Assembly (NCBI GenBank): GCA_963735115.1
Contig: CAVTJR010000002.1
Span: 895,465 to 959,464, forward strand
Length of the DNA: 64,000 nt
Source of the DNA: JAKACA01 sp963735115
GTDB lineage: Bacteria; Actinomycetota; Acidimicrobiia; Acidimicrobiales; Bog-793
Direction: 5' to 3'
Notes under the pieces: generated by a model
What the model was told of the DNA's origin: nothing
The model's database searches: none
What the model saw: only the letters and a program-made list of their open reading frames with translations
In this document: in pieces, positions 50,885 through 60,293 of the stretch
Layout: each line of letters begins with the position of its first letter
Position numbering within the stretch: the first letter of the stretch is position 1
Translations under genes and position numbers: made by a program

Positions 50885-51411
50885 GCCTCCTCCGTCTCCT
50901 GGCTGGCATAGGGCGGGTCGCTGCCCGCCGGGCGCTGTTCGAGGGGCCGCCCGAAGGCGAGGGCCTCCTTGTAGCGCGGGTTGTAGAGCGGGATCGGTCG
51001 ATACCCCCGTCCCTCGTAGAACGCCACCGCCTCCGGCTGCGAAGGCCCGGTTTCGAGCCACGCCACGCGGTAGCCGGCGTCGGCGGCGACCGCCTCGATC
51101 GCGTCGAGGACGACGCCCGCAAGCCCTCGGCGCCGATGCGCCGGGCTCGTCCACACCCGCTTGATCTCACAGGTCTCGTGCGTGAGGCGGCGGAAACCTC
51201 CGCCGGCCACCGTCTCACCGTCGACGACGACGACGAAGAACGCTCCGTCGGGCGGCTCGAACTCCTCCACGGTGGTGTGCTTGAGCTCGTCGATGGCCCC
51301 GTAGCGAGCGGCGTACTCCTCCCCCAGACCGACCAGCAGAGGCGAGACGGCTTCGTCGTCAAAGCGCACGCGGCGGACCTCACCGCCGGTCGACTGTCCT
51401 GCTCGGTTCAT
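50881..51411 (-). CDS. GNAT family N-acetyltransferase
   Basis: A 176-residue acetyltransferase. The acetyl-CoA site is CEIKRVWTSPAHRRRGLAGVVLDAIEAVAADAGY (about 93-126), with the R-R-x-G-x-A/G motif A, followed by WLETGPSQPEAVAFYEGRGYRPIPLY, a typical motif B. The substrate is unknown. ATG 51411 has GAAGGG upstream. The open frame extends 5' but that part does not match the family. The VOC pseudogene starts inside its stop codon. Confidence 0.88.
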   Translation of the reverse strand: MNRAGQSTGGEVRRVRFDDEAVSPLLVGLGEEYAARYGAIDELKHTTVEEFEPPDGAFFVVVVDGETVAGGGFRRLTHETCEIKRVWTSPAHRRRGLAGVVLDAIEAVAADAGYRVAWLETGPSQPEAVAFYEGRGYRPIPLYNPRYKEALAFGRPLEQRPAGSDPPYASQETEEA

Positions 51412-51529
51412 CCCTTCATCGGTCTGGGTCAACCCGCCCTCGACCTTCGCTATTCCGCTTTTGTGTTCCGACCGGCGTCGTTGTCGGCCGTCCGTCCCCC
51501 GGCCCGTGGAGTTCGGCCATGATGGGCCC

Positions 51530-51883
51530 ATGACAGTCATCAAGGTCAACGCCATCGAGGTCGATCCGCAGTCTGGCGACGAGCTCGCTCGGCGCTTTGC
51601 AGGTCGCGCCGGCGCCGTCGACGACGCCGACGGCTTCGAGGGCTTTGAGCTCCTTCGCCCGACGGACGAGCGCCACACCTGGCTCGTGATGACGCGCTGG
51701 CGCGACGAAGCCTCCTTCGGCGCCTGGGTGAGCTCGCCCGCCTTCGCACACGGACACCGCGGTGCCGGTGCCTCCCACGGCGACGCCCCGCTCGCCACCC
51801 ACAGCGAGCTGTGGTCATACGAGCCTGTGCAGCTGCCCGCAGCCGGTGGGGCGGCGGCCGACCCGACGCAGGATCCCGACTGA
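51530..51883 (+). CDS. Haem-degrading monooxygenase, MhuD-like (ABM superfamily)
   Basis: A 117-residue antibiotic-biosynthesis-monooxygenase-fold protein. VIKVNAIEVDPQSGDELARRFAGRAGAVDDADGFEGFELLRPTDE closely follows mycobacterial MhuD, including Asn6 (KVNAIEV) corresponding to its active-site Asn. AFAHGHRG near residue 73 supplies the likely haem-ligand histidine, and WLVMTRWRDEASFGAWV is conserved. MhuD splits haem and releases iron. No haem uptake genes are adjacent. The C-terminal tail of 20 residues is variable. Confidence 0.82.
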   Translation: MTVIKVNAIEVDPQSGDELARRFAGRAGAVDDADGFEGFELLRPTDERHTWLVMTRWRDEASFGAWVSSPAFAHGHRGAGASHGDAPLATHSELWSYEPVQLPAAGGAAADPTQDPD

Positions 51884-51945
51884 GCCTCCCGCTATCACAG
51901 CAGGTCGCCGCAGCGGTTCGTAGACTCCACGGCGAGGAGCACGAC

Positions 51946-52740
51946 ATGGCCGCATATCCAGTTCCGCGAACACGGCCACCGGGGCCTCCCTTGAAGTTCT
52001 CGGTCCCCTTGCTCATCCTCGGTGTCGTCGGAGCCATCGTGTCCTTCGCCTTCCTCGGCAAGGCCCTCCTCCACAGCATCTCCAACGCCCCCGTCATGAA
52101 TACACCTGGCAGTGAGCAAGTGGCGTGTCGATCAGGCAGCTACCTGCTCTACGTAGAAGCCGGCACGAACGGCCTCTCCGCCACGGCAAGCTCGGTCGCC
52201 GTCACCGGCCCATCCGGCCAGAGCGTGCCGGTCGAGCTCGAGAACGCGGCGGAGAGCATCACGAGAAACGGCGTGCGCTTCTCGGGCGACGTGGGTTTCG
52301 TCGTCTCGGCCGCCGGGACCTACACGGTGACCGTGCACACCACAGGAGCGACGATCGTCGTAGCCCCCTCGTTCACCACGACCGCCCAGGCGAACCTGGG
52401 GTGGGTCATCGGCCTCCTCGCCAGTCTCCTCGTCGGGCTCGCTGGCCTCATCTTGCTCATCATCGGGCTCGTGCAACGCTCGCGTGCGAAAAAGCAGCAG
52501 GCTGGCTACTGGGGTGGGCCGCCCGGCCCTGGGTGGGCGGGACCGCCAGCTCCCCCGCCCGGAGGCGGTTGGACCGGACAACCTGGATGGAGCGGCCAGC
52601 CTTCACAGCCTTCCTGGCCGCCGCCCCAGGGACCGCCGGGGCAGCCTTCCTGGCCGCCGCCGCAGGGACCGCCGGGGCAGCCTTCCTGGCCGCCGCCGCA
52701 GGGACCGCCGGGGCAGCCCTCCTGGCCGCCGCCGGATTAG
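51946..52740 (+). CDS. Membrane protein with Pro/Gln-rich repeat C-terminus
   Basis: A 264-residue protein with two transmembrane segments (about 21-42 and 145-170). The segment between them lies outside the cell and is beta-rich, and the cytoplasmic tail ends in 3.5 repeats of PPPQGPPGQPSW. The external domain (CRSGSYLLYVEAGTNG, then GTYTVTVHTTG) resembles a small Ig-like or jelly-roll sandwich. No family is recognised. Pro-rich tails of this kind often occur in actinobacterial membrane proteins and may bind SH3-like or other envelope partners. ATG 51946 has GAGGAG upstream. Confidence 0.75.
   Translation: MAAYPVPRTRPPGPPLKFSVPLLILGVVGAIVSFAFLGKALLHSISNAPVMNTPGSEQVACRSGSYLLYVEAGTNGLSATASSVAVTGPSGQSVPVELENAAESITRNGVRFSGDVGFVVSAAGTYTVTVHTTGATIVVAPSFTTTAQANLGWVIGLLASLLVGLAGLILLIIGLVQRSRAKKQQAGYWGGPPGPGWAGPPAPPPGGGWTGQPGWSGQPSQPSWPPPQGPPGQPSWPPPQGPPGQPSWPPPQGPPGQPSWPPPD
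52606..52738 (+). repeat. 36-bp tandem repeat coding for PSWPPPQGPPGQ
   Basis: Copies begin at 52606, 52642, 52678 and 52714, nearly identical and in frame, in the 3' end of the membrane protein gene. The last copy is cut by the stop codon. Confidence 0.88.
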
Positions 52741-52834
52741 CCCGGGCAGGAGGCAGGATGGCCTCGGCCGAGCAGCAAGCCAACGGTCCCGCCCGTCTGA
52801 GGGGCTGGCATCGGCGCGAAGGATCAGAGCAGGG

Positions 52835-54796
52835 TCAGCGGAGATGTGCCTCGTCGGACTTGATGAGGTTCCCCAGATCGTTCGACGCCGGAGCCACGAC
52901 GAGTGCCTTTCGATACCAGGCGAGGCTGACTGCATACTCACCTCGCTGATCGGCGATGGTTCCGAGACCCTCGAGGGCGAGATACGTGAACGGATCCAGC
53001 GTGAGCGCATGGAGGTCGTCACGCTCCGCCGCCGCCCGATCGCCGATTTGCAACTCCAATGCGCCAGACTGGGACGGCCACAGGGGGTTGGCCGGGAACC
53101 GACCGGCTGCGGTCGCATACCAGGCCAGCGCCTCTTTCACCTCCGCCGGGCCGCCGCTCGTGTAGCTGGATTCCCAGTAATACGCCTCGGCAACCTCTGC
53201 GGCCGATTCGCTCCAGTAGGGAAGGAGCCGGTTGGCATCTTTCGCCGTGGCGATCTTGTGCTGCGGCTGCACGGCCTGGTAGCTCGTGAGCAGGTAGTGA
53301 TCGCCCACGACCATCGTGACGGCGAGGAACAACGCTGAGAGTACGAGGACTGCGCTGACGACGACCGAGAGCCGGGGCTTCTTACTACTGCCGGTGCTGA
53401 ACGAGCGGCCGGCGCCAACGTTCTGCGCCGCACTCTCCACCCCCGGGCTCTCGCTCACCGGCACTGAGGCTCCGGAAGTCGCCGAGACGGGGCGCCGCCA
53501 TTGCCGCAACGCACTCAGTCCGACCGGCTGACCGGCCAACGAGACCGTGGCGGCGCCGAGGACGAGAAGCGCTACCGGCGTAACGCCGACGTTGAGCGGC
53601 TCGACGAGCTCGACGGCCAGCATGCAGACGGCACAGGCGAGAAAGGGTCCCCGTGCCTTGAGGCACGCACCGCCGAGCCAAGCCACGAAGGCAAGGAACC
53701 CAAGAACGCCGGTGGTGGCAAGGACCTCGATGAGGAAGTCATGGGAGTCGGTGGGCAGCGTTCCCGGACCGAGATGGGCGGCGAAGCTCTCCGTCAGGTG
53801 GGGAGCGATGTCGGAGACAAGCTGACCGGGTCCGATGCCGAGGAGCGGGTGGTGAGCCAGTGAGCGCACTGCCAGGCTCCAGATCTTGAAACGTGTCCCG
53901 TACGTCGTGCTCGACGTACCGGCGGCCACTCGAGCCCCCAGGCCGGAGCCGGCCGAGACGTACGCGCTGGCATAGCCGACCACGGAAAGGACGGCGTACG
54001 GTGCCGCCCGGCGGACGCCGTAGATCACGAGCGACGCCAGCAGGATGACGAGCATGATCGGGACGGCAGCCCGCTCGAGAGTGAGTTCGAGGGCGGCGGA
54101 GACGAGCAGCACCATCGGCCACCACAGCATCCGGCTCGCCCCCACAGTTGCCCGGCCCGCGATGAGCGCCAGCACACCCACGAGCAACGCCTCGAGGTGG
54201 ATCGGGTTGCCGAGCAGCCCGTCCGCCTGCACGCCCTCGTAGAGCCCGAGGACCCCGCCCGGGTGGGCGGCGACCTGCAGGATTGCGACGAGCGAGTTGG
54301 CGCCGGCGGCGAACATGATGCCGCCCACCAGCAACCTCAGCTGATCGTGCCTGAGCTGCGCCCCAAGGGCGAAGGCGCCAGCACACCCGAACCAGAAGAG
54401 CCAGCCGGTACCCCACTCGAACAGGCCGAAGAAACCGACGCTGATCGACGGCGACAAGAGCGTTGAGATGAGCGCAACCGCTAGGAAGGCCACGGCTCCC
54501 CGCGCCGCCCAGGAGACGTGCGACGATCGGGCTAGCCGGACGAGGGGGACGGCGCCGATCGCGGCGACGACGACAAGGACCGCCAACTTCGGCGTGAACG
54601 TCCAGGAGAGGACCGCCGGCGAGAAGGCGGTGGGAAGCAGAGCGGCCGCCACGGCGGCGGCGAGACCGTAGGCAGCGACCGACAGCGGCAGGCTGGGGGG
54701 CTTAGCGTCGGCGACGCTGGTAGGGCCGTCATCGCCGATTGGTACCTCGGCGACCGCAGACTCCATGTCCTCAGCTTGCCATGCTTGCACTTGCAT
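52835..54796 (-). CDS. O-antigen ligase/polymerase-like membrane protein with C-terminal tetratricopeptide-like region
   Basis: A 653-residue protein with ten or more transmembrane segments over the first 420 residues. The Wzy_C/WaaL signature region has YGTRFKIWSLAVRSLAHHPLLGIGPGQL and a later loop TDSHDFLIEVLATTGVLGFLAF, with the catalytic-type H in SHDFLIEVL. After a further membrane span the C-terminus (about 530-653) has helical repeats (SAAEVAEAYYWESS, VSLAWYRKALVVAPAS) that resemble tetratricopeptides. It probably polymerises or ligates a cell-surface polysaccharide, working with the adjacent glycosyltransferase. ATG 54766 is an alternative start. Confidence 0.83.
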   Translation of the reverse strand: MQVQAWQAEDMESAVAEVPIGDDGPTSVADAKPPSLPLSVAAYGLAAAVAAALLPTAFSPAVLSWTFTPKLAVLVVVAAIGAVPLVRLARSSHVSWAARGAVAFLAVALISTLLSPSISVGFFGLFEWGTGWLFWFGCAGAFALGAQLRHDQLRLLVGGIMFAAGANSLVAILQVAAHPGGVLGLYEGVQADGLLGNPIHLEALLVGVLALIAGRATVGASRMLWWPMVLLVSAALELTLERAAVPIMLVILLASLVIYGVRRAAPYAVLSVVGYASAYVSAGSGLGARVAAGTSSTTYGTRFKIWSLAVRSLAHHPLLGIGPGQLVSDIAPHLTESFAAHLGPGTLPTDSHDFLIEVLATTGVLGFLAFVAWLGGACLKARGPFLACAVCMLAVELVEPLNVGVTPVALLVLGAATVSLAGQPVGLSALRQWRRPVSATSGASVPVSESPGVESAAQNVGAGRSFSTGSSKKPRLSVVVSAVLVLSALFLAVTMVVGDHYLLTSYQAVQPQHKIATAKDANRLLPYWSESAAEVAEAYYWESSYTSGGPAEVKEALAWYATAAGRFPANPLWPSQSGALELQIGDRAAAERDDLHALTLDPFTYLALEGLGTIADQRGEYAVSLAWYRKALVVAPASNDLGNLIKSDEAHLR

Positions 54797-54952
54797 TCCG
54801 ACGACCGTGCTCTTCGCTCGTGGGTACGGGAGAGTTCGAGACCCTGCGCTCAGGCACCGGATCGCGAGCGGTCCGGCCGCAAGCGGGACTGAGCACTTGT
54901 ATCGGCGCTCACGACCGCTCGACTGAGCGATTGCCGACTCGGCCCGTCGAAA

Positions 54953-55951
54953 TCAGGAGGCCGGCCCGGTGACGATCCCTTCGGCGAATCCAGCCGCCCA
55001 TGCAGCGTGCATCGTCGGCAAGGCTGCCGCCATCACGAGCCCCTCCGTCGTGCCCTCCTGCACGGCCTCCATGAGCGCCCTCCCGCCGACGACGGCTGCA
55101 TAGGCAGCCACGACGGGCCGGCGCCACGGGCTGAGGATGCCGAGTACGAGCGCCGGCACGGCCAGCTGGCGGGCCGAGAGGGAGGACGGGTGCTTGCGGA
55201 TCGTGATGGCGCGGTTCTTTCCGTAGCGACGAAACTGCCGCCACAACGGTCCGAGGCCCTCGCGCACGGCGTAGGTGGAGGAGATGGCGGGGTCGAGGTA
55301 GACGCCGCCCGCCTGCTGGGCCCGGAACGCCAGCTCGGCATCCTCGTTCCCGCCGAACCACTCGTCGTAGCAGCCGAGCGCTCGTATCGTCTCGAGGCGG
55401 TAGGCGCCCAGGTAGACCGTGTCGACGAAGCGAGCTTCGCCCTCCTCGCGCCGAAACGGAGCCGGCCCCGCCCCGAAGCGGGATGTCATGGCCGCCCGCA
55501 CGCCCCGCTCGGCCCGAGTCGATGCGCTGTAGCGGACGGGCCCTCCCACCATGGCCGCCCCCGTGCGCTCGAGGGCGTCGACGCAGCAGCCGACGTAGTC
55601 CCGCCCGAGAACAGTGCGAGCGTCCACGCGGACGAAGATCTCGCCGCCGGCTTCGGCGATGGCGACATTGAGGCCTGCCGGCCGGATGCGGCGCGGGTTC
55701 TCGAGCAACCGGACGCGCTCGTCGGGGTAGTCACTGACGATCTCCCGTGTCCGGTCGGTCGAGCCACCGTCGGCGACGAGGATCTCGGTGAGAGCGGGGT
55801 AGCTCTGCGCCACTACCGCATCGAGGCACTCGGCGATGTGGCGCTCCTCGTTCAGCGTCGGCATGCCCACCGTCACCGTGGGGCGCTTCGGGGCAGCCGT
55901 CTCGACGGCAGGTTTCTTCGTGGTCCTGGGCCGTTTCGTGTCGGGACTCAC
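54953..55951 (-). CDS. Family 2 glycosyltransferase
   Basis: A 332-residue GT-A glycosyltransferase: VTVGMPTLNEERHIAECLDAVVAQ, ILVADGGSTDRT (first Asp of the nucleotide site), IFVRVDARTVLG in the DxD position, and FGGNEDAELAFRAQQAG, the catalytic-base region. Two hydrophobic segments near the C-terminus could anchor it to the membrane, resembling ExoA-type enzymes. The donor and acceptor are unknown. GTG 55951 starts it. It lies between gpsA and the polymerase-like gene on the same strand, so a shared envelope-glycan role is likely. Confidence 0.88.
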   Translation of the reverse strand: MSPDTKRPRTTKKPAVETAAPKRPTVTVGMPTLNEERHIAECLDAVVAQSYPALTEILVADGGSTDRTREIVSDYPDERVRLLENPRRIRPAGLNVAIAEAGGEIFVRVDARTVLGRDYVGCCVDALERTGAAMVGGPVRYSASTRAERGVRAAMTSRFGAGPAPFRREEGEARFVDTVYLGAYRLETIRALGCYDEWFGGNEDAELAFRAQQAGGVYLDPAISSTYAVREGLGPLWRQFRRYGKNRAITIRKHPSSLSARQLAVPALVLGILSPWRRPVVAAYAAVVGGRALMEAVQEGTTEGLVMAAALPTMHAAWAAGFAEGIVTGPAS

Positions 55952-55981
55952 TGTGCTCGGATGTTACGTCGGCAGCGGTCC

Positions 55982-56980
55982 TCAGCCGGGCTCGGCCTCA
56001 TGACCAGCGTGGCGTAAGCCGCGATAGGCGTCCGTGGCGCTCATCGTCCCCTCGATCACGCGCTGGATGACCCCGCAGATCGGCATCTCGACACCGTGCC
56101 GGGCAGCCAGCTCCATGGCGGTGGCGGCTGTTTTCACACCTTCGGCCACCATCGTCATCTCGGCGAGGATGTCCTCCAGAGTGCGGCCCCTTCCGAGCTG
56201 CTCGCCCACCCACCGATTACGGCTCTGCGGGCTCATGCAGGTGGCAACGAGGTCGCCGACCCCGGCCAGGCCGGCAAAGGTCTGCGGTTCCCCGCCGAGT
56301 GCCACGCCGAGGCGCGTCAGCTCGGCGAGACCGCGGGAGATGACAGCCGCCCGAGTGTTGTCACCCGCGCCGATGCCTTGGGCCATCCCGGCTGCAATTG
56401 CCACGACGTTCTTGAGGGCTCCGGCGACCTCGCACCCGATGACATCGTGGTTCGTGTACAGGCGGAAGACCCCACGGCGCAGCACCGCCTGCAGCGCTGC
56501 CGCCACGGCGAGATCCTCCGTGGCGATGACGCTGGCGGCCGCCTGCCCCGCCATGATCTCCTTAGCGAGATTCGGTCCGCTCAGGGCTGCGGCCGGGTGA
56601 CCAGGGAGCAATTCGGCGATCACCTCGGTCATCCGCTTCAGCGTCCCGGCCTCGAAGCCCTTCGTGAGACTGACGACTGGCACCCAGGGCCGCACCGACG
56701 GGGCGGCCTGCTCGAGCACGTTTCGGAACCCGTGTGAGGGCACGCCCACGACGACGACGTCGGCGGAAGTGACGGCTTCCTCCAGATCGGCGGTGGCGTT
56801 GAGCGACTCCGGCAAGGCGAAGCCCGCCAGGTACCGCTCGTTCGTCCGACGGTCGCGGATCTCGCGGGCGAGCGCCTCGTCCCTCGCCCACAGCGTCGTC
56901 GGGTGGCGGGGAGCTGTGAGGGCCGCAATGGTCGTGCCGAACGAGCCAGCCCCGAGGACGGAGACACACATTTGACCCAC
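55982..56980 (-). CDS. gpsA: Glycerol-3-phosphate dehydrogenase [NAD(P)+]
   Basis: A 332-residue enzyme making sn-glycerol 3-phosphate from dihydroxyacetone phosphate for phospholipids. The N-terminal nucleotide site is VSVLGAGSFGTTIA (GxGxxG). LTKGFE, LSGPNLAKEIMAG and EVAGALKNVVAIAAGMAQGIGAGDN (with catalytic Lys) are typical, and AGVGDLVATCMSPQSRN and VAEGVKTA complete the family set. The start is GTG 56980, or ATG 56971 three codons later. The length is normal. Confidence 0.95.
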   Translation of the reverse strand: MGQMCVSVLGAGSFGTTIAALTAPRHPTTLWARDEALAREIRDRRTNERYLAGFALPESLNATADLEEAVTSADVVVVGVPSHGFRNVLEQAAPSVRPWVPVVSLTKGFEAGTLKRMTEVIAELLPGHPAAALSGPNLAKEIMAGQAAASVIATEDLAVAAALQAVLRRGVFRLYTNHDVIGCEVAGALKNVVAIAAGMAQGIGAGDNTRAAVISRGLAELTRLGVALGGEPQTFAGLAGVGDLVATCMSPQSRNRWVGEQLGRGRTLEDILAEMTMVAEGVKTAATAMELAARHGVEMPICGVIQRVIEGTMSATDAYRGLRHAGHEAEPG

Positions 56981-57065
56981 GGTCGTCGACGGTAGCGCCC
57001 TGCTGGCGGGGACGCCGAGAGGTGAAGACGGCGGCGGCTTGCCGCCTCCGGAGGCTCCTCGGCCC

Positions 57066-58328
57066 TCAGCCGGTCAGGTTGACGTGGGCGCGCTCGGCCG
57101 TCACCCGCAGCCAGGCACTCACCGGGCGCCGGTACATCCAGGCCACGGTGGCACCCAGCACGCCCAGGCAGGCCACGAAGGCGAGTGCGAGGATGTCGCG
57201 AGGGCCGACGGAGCCGAGCAGGGCGCCGGCGGCGAGCGGGCTGATCACCGATGTCGTTGCCCAGACCGCCTGTAAGAAGCCCATTACGACGCCGACGCCG
57301 AGCCCCATCCGCTCGGCGCCGCGGGCGCCGAGCGGGTAACAGACGCTCCACAGGACCGAGCGGGCGATGGCGGTGGCACAGATCATGGCCGTGACGGCCA
57401 CGGGCGTCGAGCTCAAGATGCCAGGGACGAAGGCGAAGGCCGCCCCCGCGATGGCAAGGAGAATCCACTTCGACCGGATCGCCCGCACCCCGAGCGACGT
57501 CGTCGCCGTGCTGCCGATGACGAAGACGGCGGCTGCAGCCGAGAGGACGAGACCGATCGTCGCCGTCGAGATCCCGCCGGCGTGCAGCTCCTCCGGCGCG
57601 ATCAGGTAGGTCACGCTCCACGTCAGGCCGGCGATGACGACGGCCGCCGTGGCGGCGACGATGCCCCGGTTGCGCAGCATGCCGCCGGCCGACTCGCGAA
57701 AGCCCGAGGGGGCCGGTTGCGGCGCCGGGCTCGGCAAGCGCATCACGGTGAGCAGCGCGGTGAGAGCCACGAACACGAGGGCCGCCGCGTAGAAGGGGAC
57801 GGCCAGGCCGACGAGACCGGCCAGTGAACCCGCCAGCACGGGGCCGACGATCCCGCCCACTCCCGAGCAAGCCACGGTGGCCCCAAGGCCGGATCCGTCA
57901 GGCGAGACGCCGGCAAGCCACGTCAGTCCTGCCGTCCAGACGATGCCGTAACCGACGCCGAACACGAGTCGGGCGAGCAGGAGAAACGAAAAGCTCGGTG
58001 CGAATGCCTCCGCCAGCATCGCCAGGGCCATGAGCCAGCCGGCGACGATCGTGAGCCGGCGGGCACCGAGTCGGTCAGCAAGCGCGCCCGCCGGGAGCGA
58101 CACCGCCATGGTGGACAGGGCGGTAGCAGCAAGGAGCATCCCGGTCTGCAGGCCGGAGAGTCCGAAACGGTGGGCGTAGACAGGCAGGAGGGGCACGATC
58201 CCCTGTTGGAACGTGGCGCTGGCAAAACAGACGGCGCAGATGAGGAGGCGGAGCGCACGCGGCCCGTCGAGCCCGGCGCTGCTCTGTCCCGCTCGAGAAT
58301 CGACCGCCGTCTCGGTCGCTGTCGCCAT
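57066..58328 (-). CDS. Major facilitator superfamily transporter
   Basis: A 420-residue MFS protein with twelve predicted membrane segments. The loop 2-3 motif GALADRLGARRLTIVAGWL (GxLaDrxGrkxxl) is clear, and the N-terminal half has FGVGYGIVWTAGLTWLAGVSPDG. It is probably an exporter of a small molecule. ATG 58328 has an AAGGA eight bases upstream; the open frame extends into the divergent LysR gene. The transporter and LysR genes share an 80-bp promoter region, so the regulator likely controls the transporter. Confidence 0.87.
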   Translation of the reverse strand: MATATETAVDSRAGQSSAGLDGPRALRLLICAVCFASATFQQGIVPLLPVYAHRFGLSGLQTGMLLAATALSTMAVSLPAGALADRLGARRLTIVAGWLMALAMLAEAFAPSFSFLLLARLVFGVGYGIVWTAGLTWLAGVSPDGSGLGATVACSGVGGIVGPVLAGSLAGLVGLAVPFYAAALVFVALTALLTVMRLPSPAPQPAPSGFRESAGGMLRNRGIVAATAAVVIAGLTWSVTYLIAPEELHAGGISTATIGLVLSAAAAVFVIGSTATTSLGVRAIRSKWILLAIAGAAFAFVPGILSSTPVAVTAMICATAIARSVLWSVCYPLGARGAERMGLGVGVVMGFLQAVWATTSVISPLAAGALLGSVGPRDILALAFVACLGVLGATVAWMYRRPVSAWLRVTAERAHVNLTG

Positions 58329-58408
58329 CACCATCGTCCTTACTGCCGCATTGGCCACTATCTCGTAACCACACGTTAACATGAGAGAATATGGTCTAAA
58401 CTCAAGAT

Positions 58409-59341
58409 ATGACGCAAGAACGATCATTGCATTCGATCACACAAGGAGTAGGGCTACGGGAGTTACGAGCCGTATTGGCCGTCGCCGAGCTGGGCTCGTT
58501 CCGCCGGGCGGCGCAGGATCTCGGTTACACGCAGTCGGCCCTGTCCCATCAGGTGGCGACGATCGAGACCGCTCTCGGCCATCCGCTCTTCACCCGCCCG
58601 GGAGGCCGCGGGCAGGTGAAGCTCACTCCGGCGGGCGAGGTGGTGTGCCGCCGCGCCCGACGGGCGCTCTCCGAAGTGGAGGCGATCGCTGCGGAGGCGG
58701 AGGAGGCTGAGCACGGCCAGACGATGCGCGTACGGGTCGGGGGCTCGCAGACGACGGCGGCCGAGGTCATGCCGGCCGCACTGCGGGCCTTTCGCGAGGA
58801 CCACCCCGGAGTCGAGGTGGCGCTGTGGGAGTACGAGAGCTTCGAGGCGGTCGCTTCTGCACTCGGGCGCGGACGCTTGGAGCTCGGCTTTGCCCACAAC
58901 CCGACGCCGGACGACCGGGTCGAGTCGATCCCGCTCCTCGACGACTCCTGGGTGATCCTCACACGGCGTGACAGCCCCCTCGCCGAGATCGATCATCCGA
59001 GCTTCGACGTGCTCGACGGCAAGGACGTCGTCGCCTGGAACCGCAAGTGGCAGGTGCAGGCTGAGCTCGAGGACGCCTGGATGCGCCGCGGGATCGCTCC
59101 CCGTATCGTCTACCGGACCGACGACAACCTCGCCCTGCAACGGCTCGTCGCTGCCGGGCTCGGGCACGCCTGCATCGGTCGCCTGACGGCGCGACGCGCC
59201 ATCGATCCCTCGCTGACGTGGCTGGCGCCAAAGGAGTTCCTCGGTCCGCGGCAGATCGCCATTTGCTACCCACGCAACCGGCAGATGTCGGGCACGACCT
59301 CGGCCCTCATGGCGGCCATACGCGCCCAGGCCGCAGACTGA
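58409..59341 (+). CDS. LysR-family transcriptional regulator
   Basis: A 310-residue regulator. The N-terminal helix-turn-helix is LRELRAVLAVAELGSFRRAAQDLGYTQSALSHQVATIETALGHPLFTRPGGRGQVKLTPAGEVV (about 16-80). The C-terminal effector domain (about 105-300) has the periplasmic-binding fold, starting at MRVRVGGSQTTAAEVMP. ATG 58409. It is divergent from the MFS transporter gene. The intergenic region contains TAAC-N5-GTTA (58366-58378), a candidate binding dyad. The effector is unknown. Confidence 0.9.
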   Translation: MTQERSLHSITQGVGLRELRAVLAVAELGSFRRAAQDLGYTQSALSHQVATIETALGHPLFTRPGGRGQVKLTPAGEVVCRRARRALSEVEAIAAEAEEAEHGQTMRVRVGGSQTTAAEVMPAALRAFREDHPGVEVALWEYESFEAVASALGRGRLELGFAHNPTPDDRVESIPLLDDSWVILTRRDSPLAEIDHPSFDVLDGKDVVAWNRKWQVQAELEDAWMRRGIAPRIVYRTDDNLALQRLVAAGLGHACIGRLTARRAIDPSLTWLAPKEFLGPRQIAICYPRNRQMSGTTSALMAAIRAQAAD

Positions 59342-59532
59342 GATGCGGGTGCGCCTCCCGTAACGAGGCATCGCCGTCCCGTCCTGCTGTCGTGTGACAG
59401 TGGCGCCCCGCCCGGTGCCTGCTCGAGCGGTACGGTCGAATTTCTTCCGAAACTCCGACAGTATGATGTCGCAACACTCTGTCATCGTGTGTCTTGCCGG
59501 TGGCACGAGGCTGCCGGGAAGGAGATGGGACG

Positions 59533-59919
59533 ATGTTTCTCGGACTGCGTACAGCCGTCTACCCGGCGGCGGACCTCGGCAGCAGCAAGGCGTGGTTCTC
59601 GAAGGTGCTCGGGCTCGAGCCGTACTTCGACGAGCCGTTCTACGTCGGCTTCAACGTGGGCGGCTACGAGCTTGGCCTCGTGCCTCGTGGCGACGAGGGT
59701 AACGAGGTGACCTCCTACTGGGGGGTGCCGGACCTTGACACCGCCCTCGAGCGGTTGGTCGCCGAAGGCGCCAAGCCGGTTCACGACGTCACCGATGTCG
59801 GCGACGGCATCCGAGTGGCGGCCGTCCGGGAGCCCGGTGGCGGCATCCTCGGGATCATCGAGAACCCGCAGTTCGTGATCTCCGAGAGCGGCGTCGCCTC
59901 ACAAGGGCCCGGCCGGTGA
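59533..59919 (+). CDS. VOC family protein
   Basis: A 128-residue single-module VOC protein: LRTAVYPAADLGSSKAWFSKVLGLEPYF and DEPFYVGFNVGGYELGLVP, then EVTSYWGVPDLDTALERLVAEGAKP and REPGGGILGIIENPQF. It is similar to small actinobacterial glyoxalase-like proteins; the substrate is unknown. ATG 59533 has AAGGAG nine bases upstream. It is followed 24 bp later by the MmcQ/YjbR gene. Confidence 0.87.
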   Translation: MFLGLRTAVYPAADLGSSKAWFSKVLGLEPYFDEPFYVGFNVGGYELGLVPRGDEGNEVTSYWGVPDLDTALERLVAEGAKPVHDVTDVGDGIRVAAVREPGGGILGIIENPQFVISESGVASQGPGR

Positions 59920-59943
59920 GAATCCCTCACCAAGCGAGACGGC

Positions 59944-60279
59944 GTGCTCGAGCAGTGCGGCGCCTTGGCGGAGGCGGAGCTCACCTACCCTTTCGGGGAC
60001 GACACGGCCGTGTTCAAGGTCGCCGGCAAGATGTTCGCCCTCGTCAGTCTCGGAGATGCGCCTGCTCAGGCAACGCTCAAGTGCGACCCCGAGGAGGCTA
60101 CGGCGCTGCGCCGGACCTACGACGGCGTCACTCCCGGCTATCACATGAACAAGCGCCACTGGGTCACCGTCGATCTCGGTGCCGCCCTGCCGGGAGAGCT
60201 CGTGGCGGACCTTGTGCGTGGCTCCTACCAGCTCGTCGTCGCCTCGCTGCCGGCGAGACGCCGGCCGGCGCCCGCCTGA
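59944..60279 (+). CDS. MmcQ/YjbR family protein
   Basis: A 111-residue MmcQ/YjbR protein (CyaY-like fold). Features are LTYPFGDDTAVFKVAGKMFALVSL, CDPEEATALRRTYDGVTPGYHMNKRHWVTVDL and LVRGSYQLVVASLP. The family was annotated as DNA-binding by fold, but its function is unsettled. The GTG at 59944 gives a slightly short N-terminus; an in-frame stop just upstream rules out a longer form unless there is an indel. Confidence 0.85.
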   Translation: MLEQCGALAEAELTYPFGDDTAVFKVAGKMFALVSLGDAPAQATLKCDPEEATALRRTYDGVTPGYHMNKRHWVTVDLGAALPGELVADLVRGSYQLVVASLPARRRPAPA

Positions 60280-60293
60280 CCGATGCACCCGCC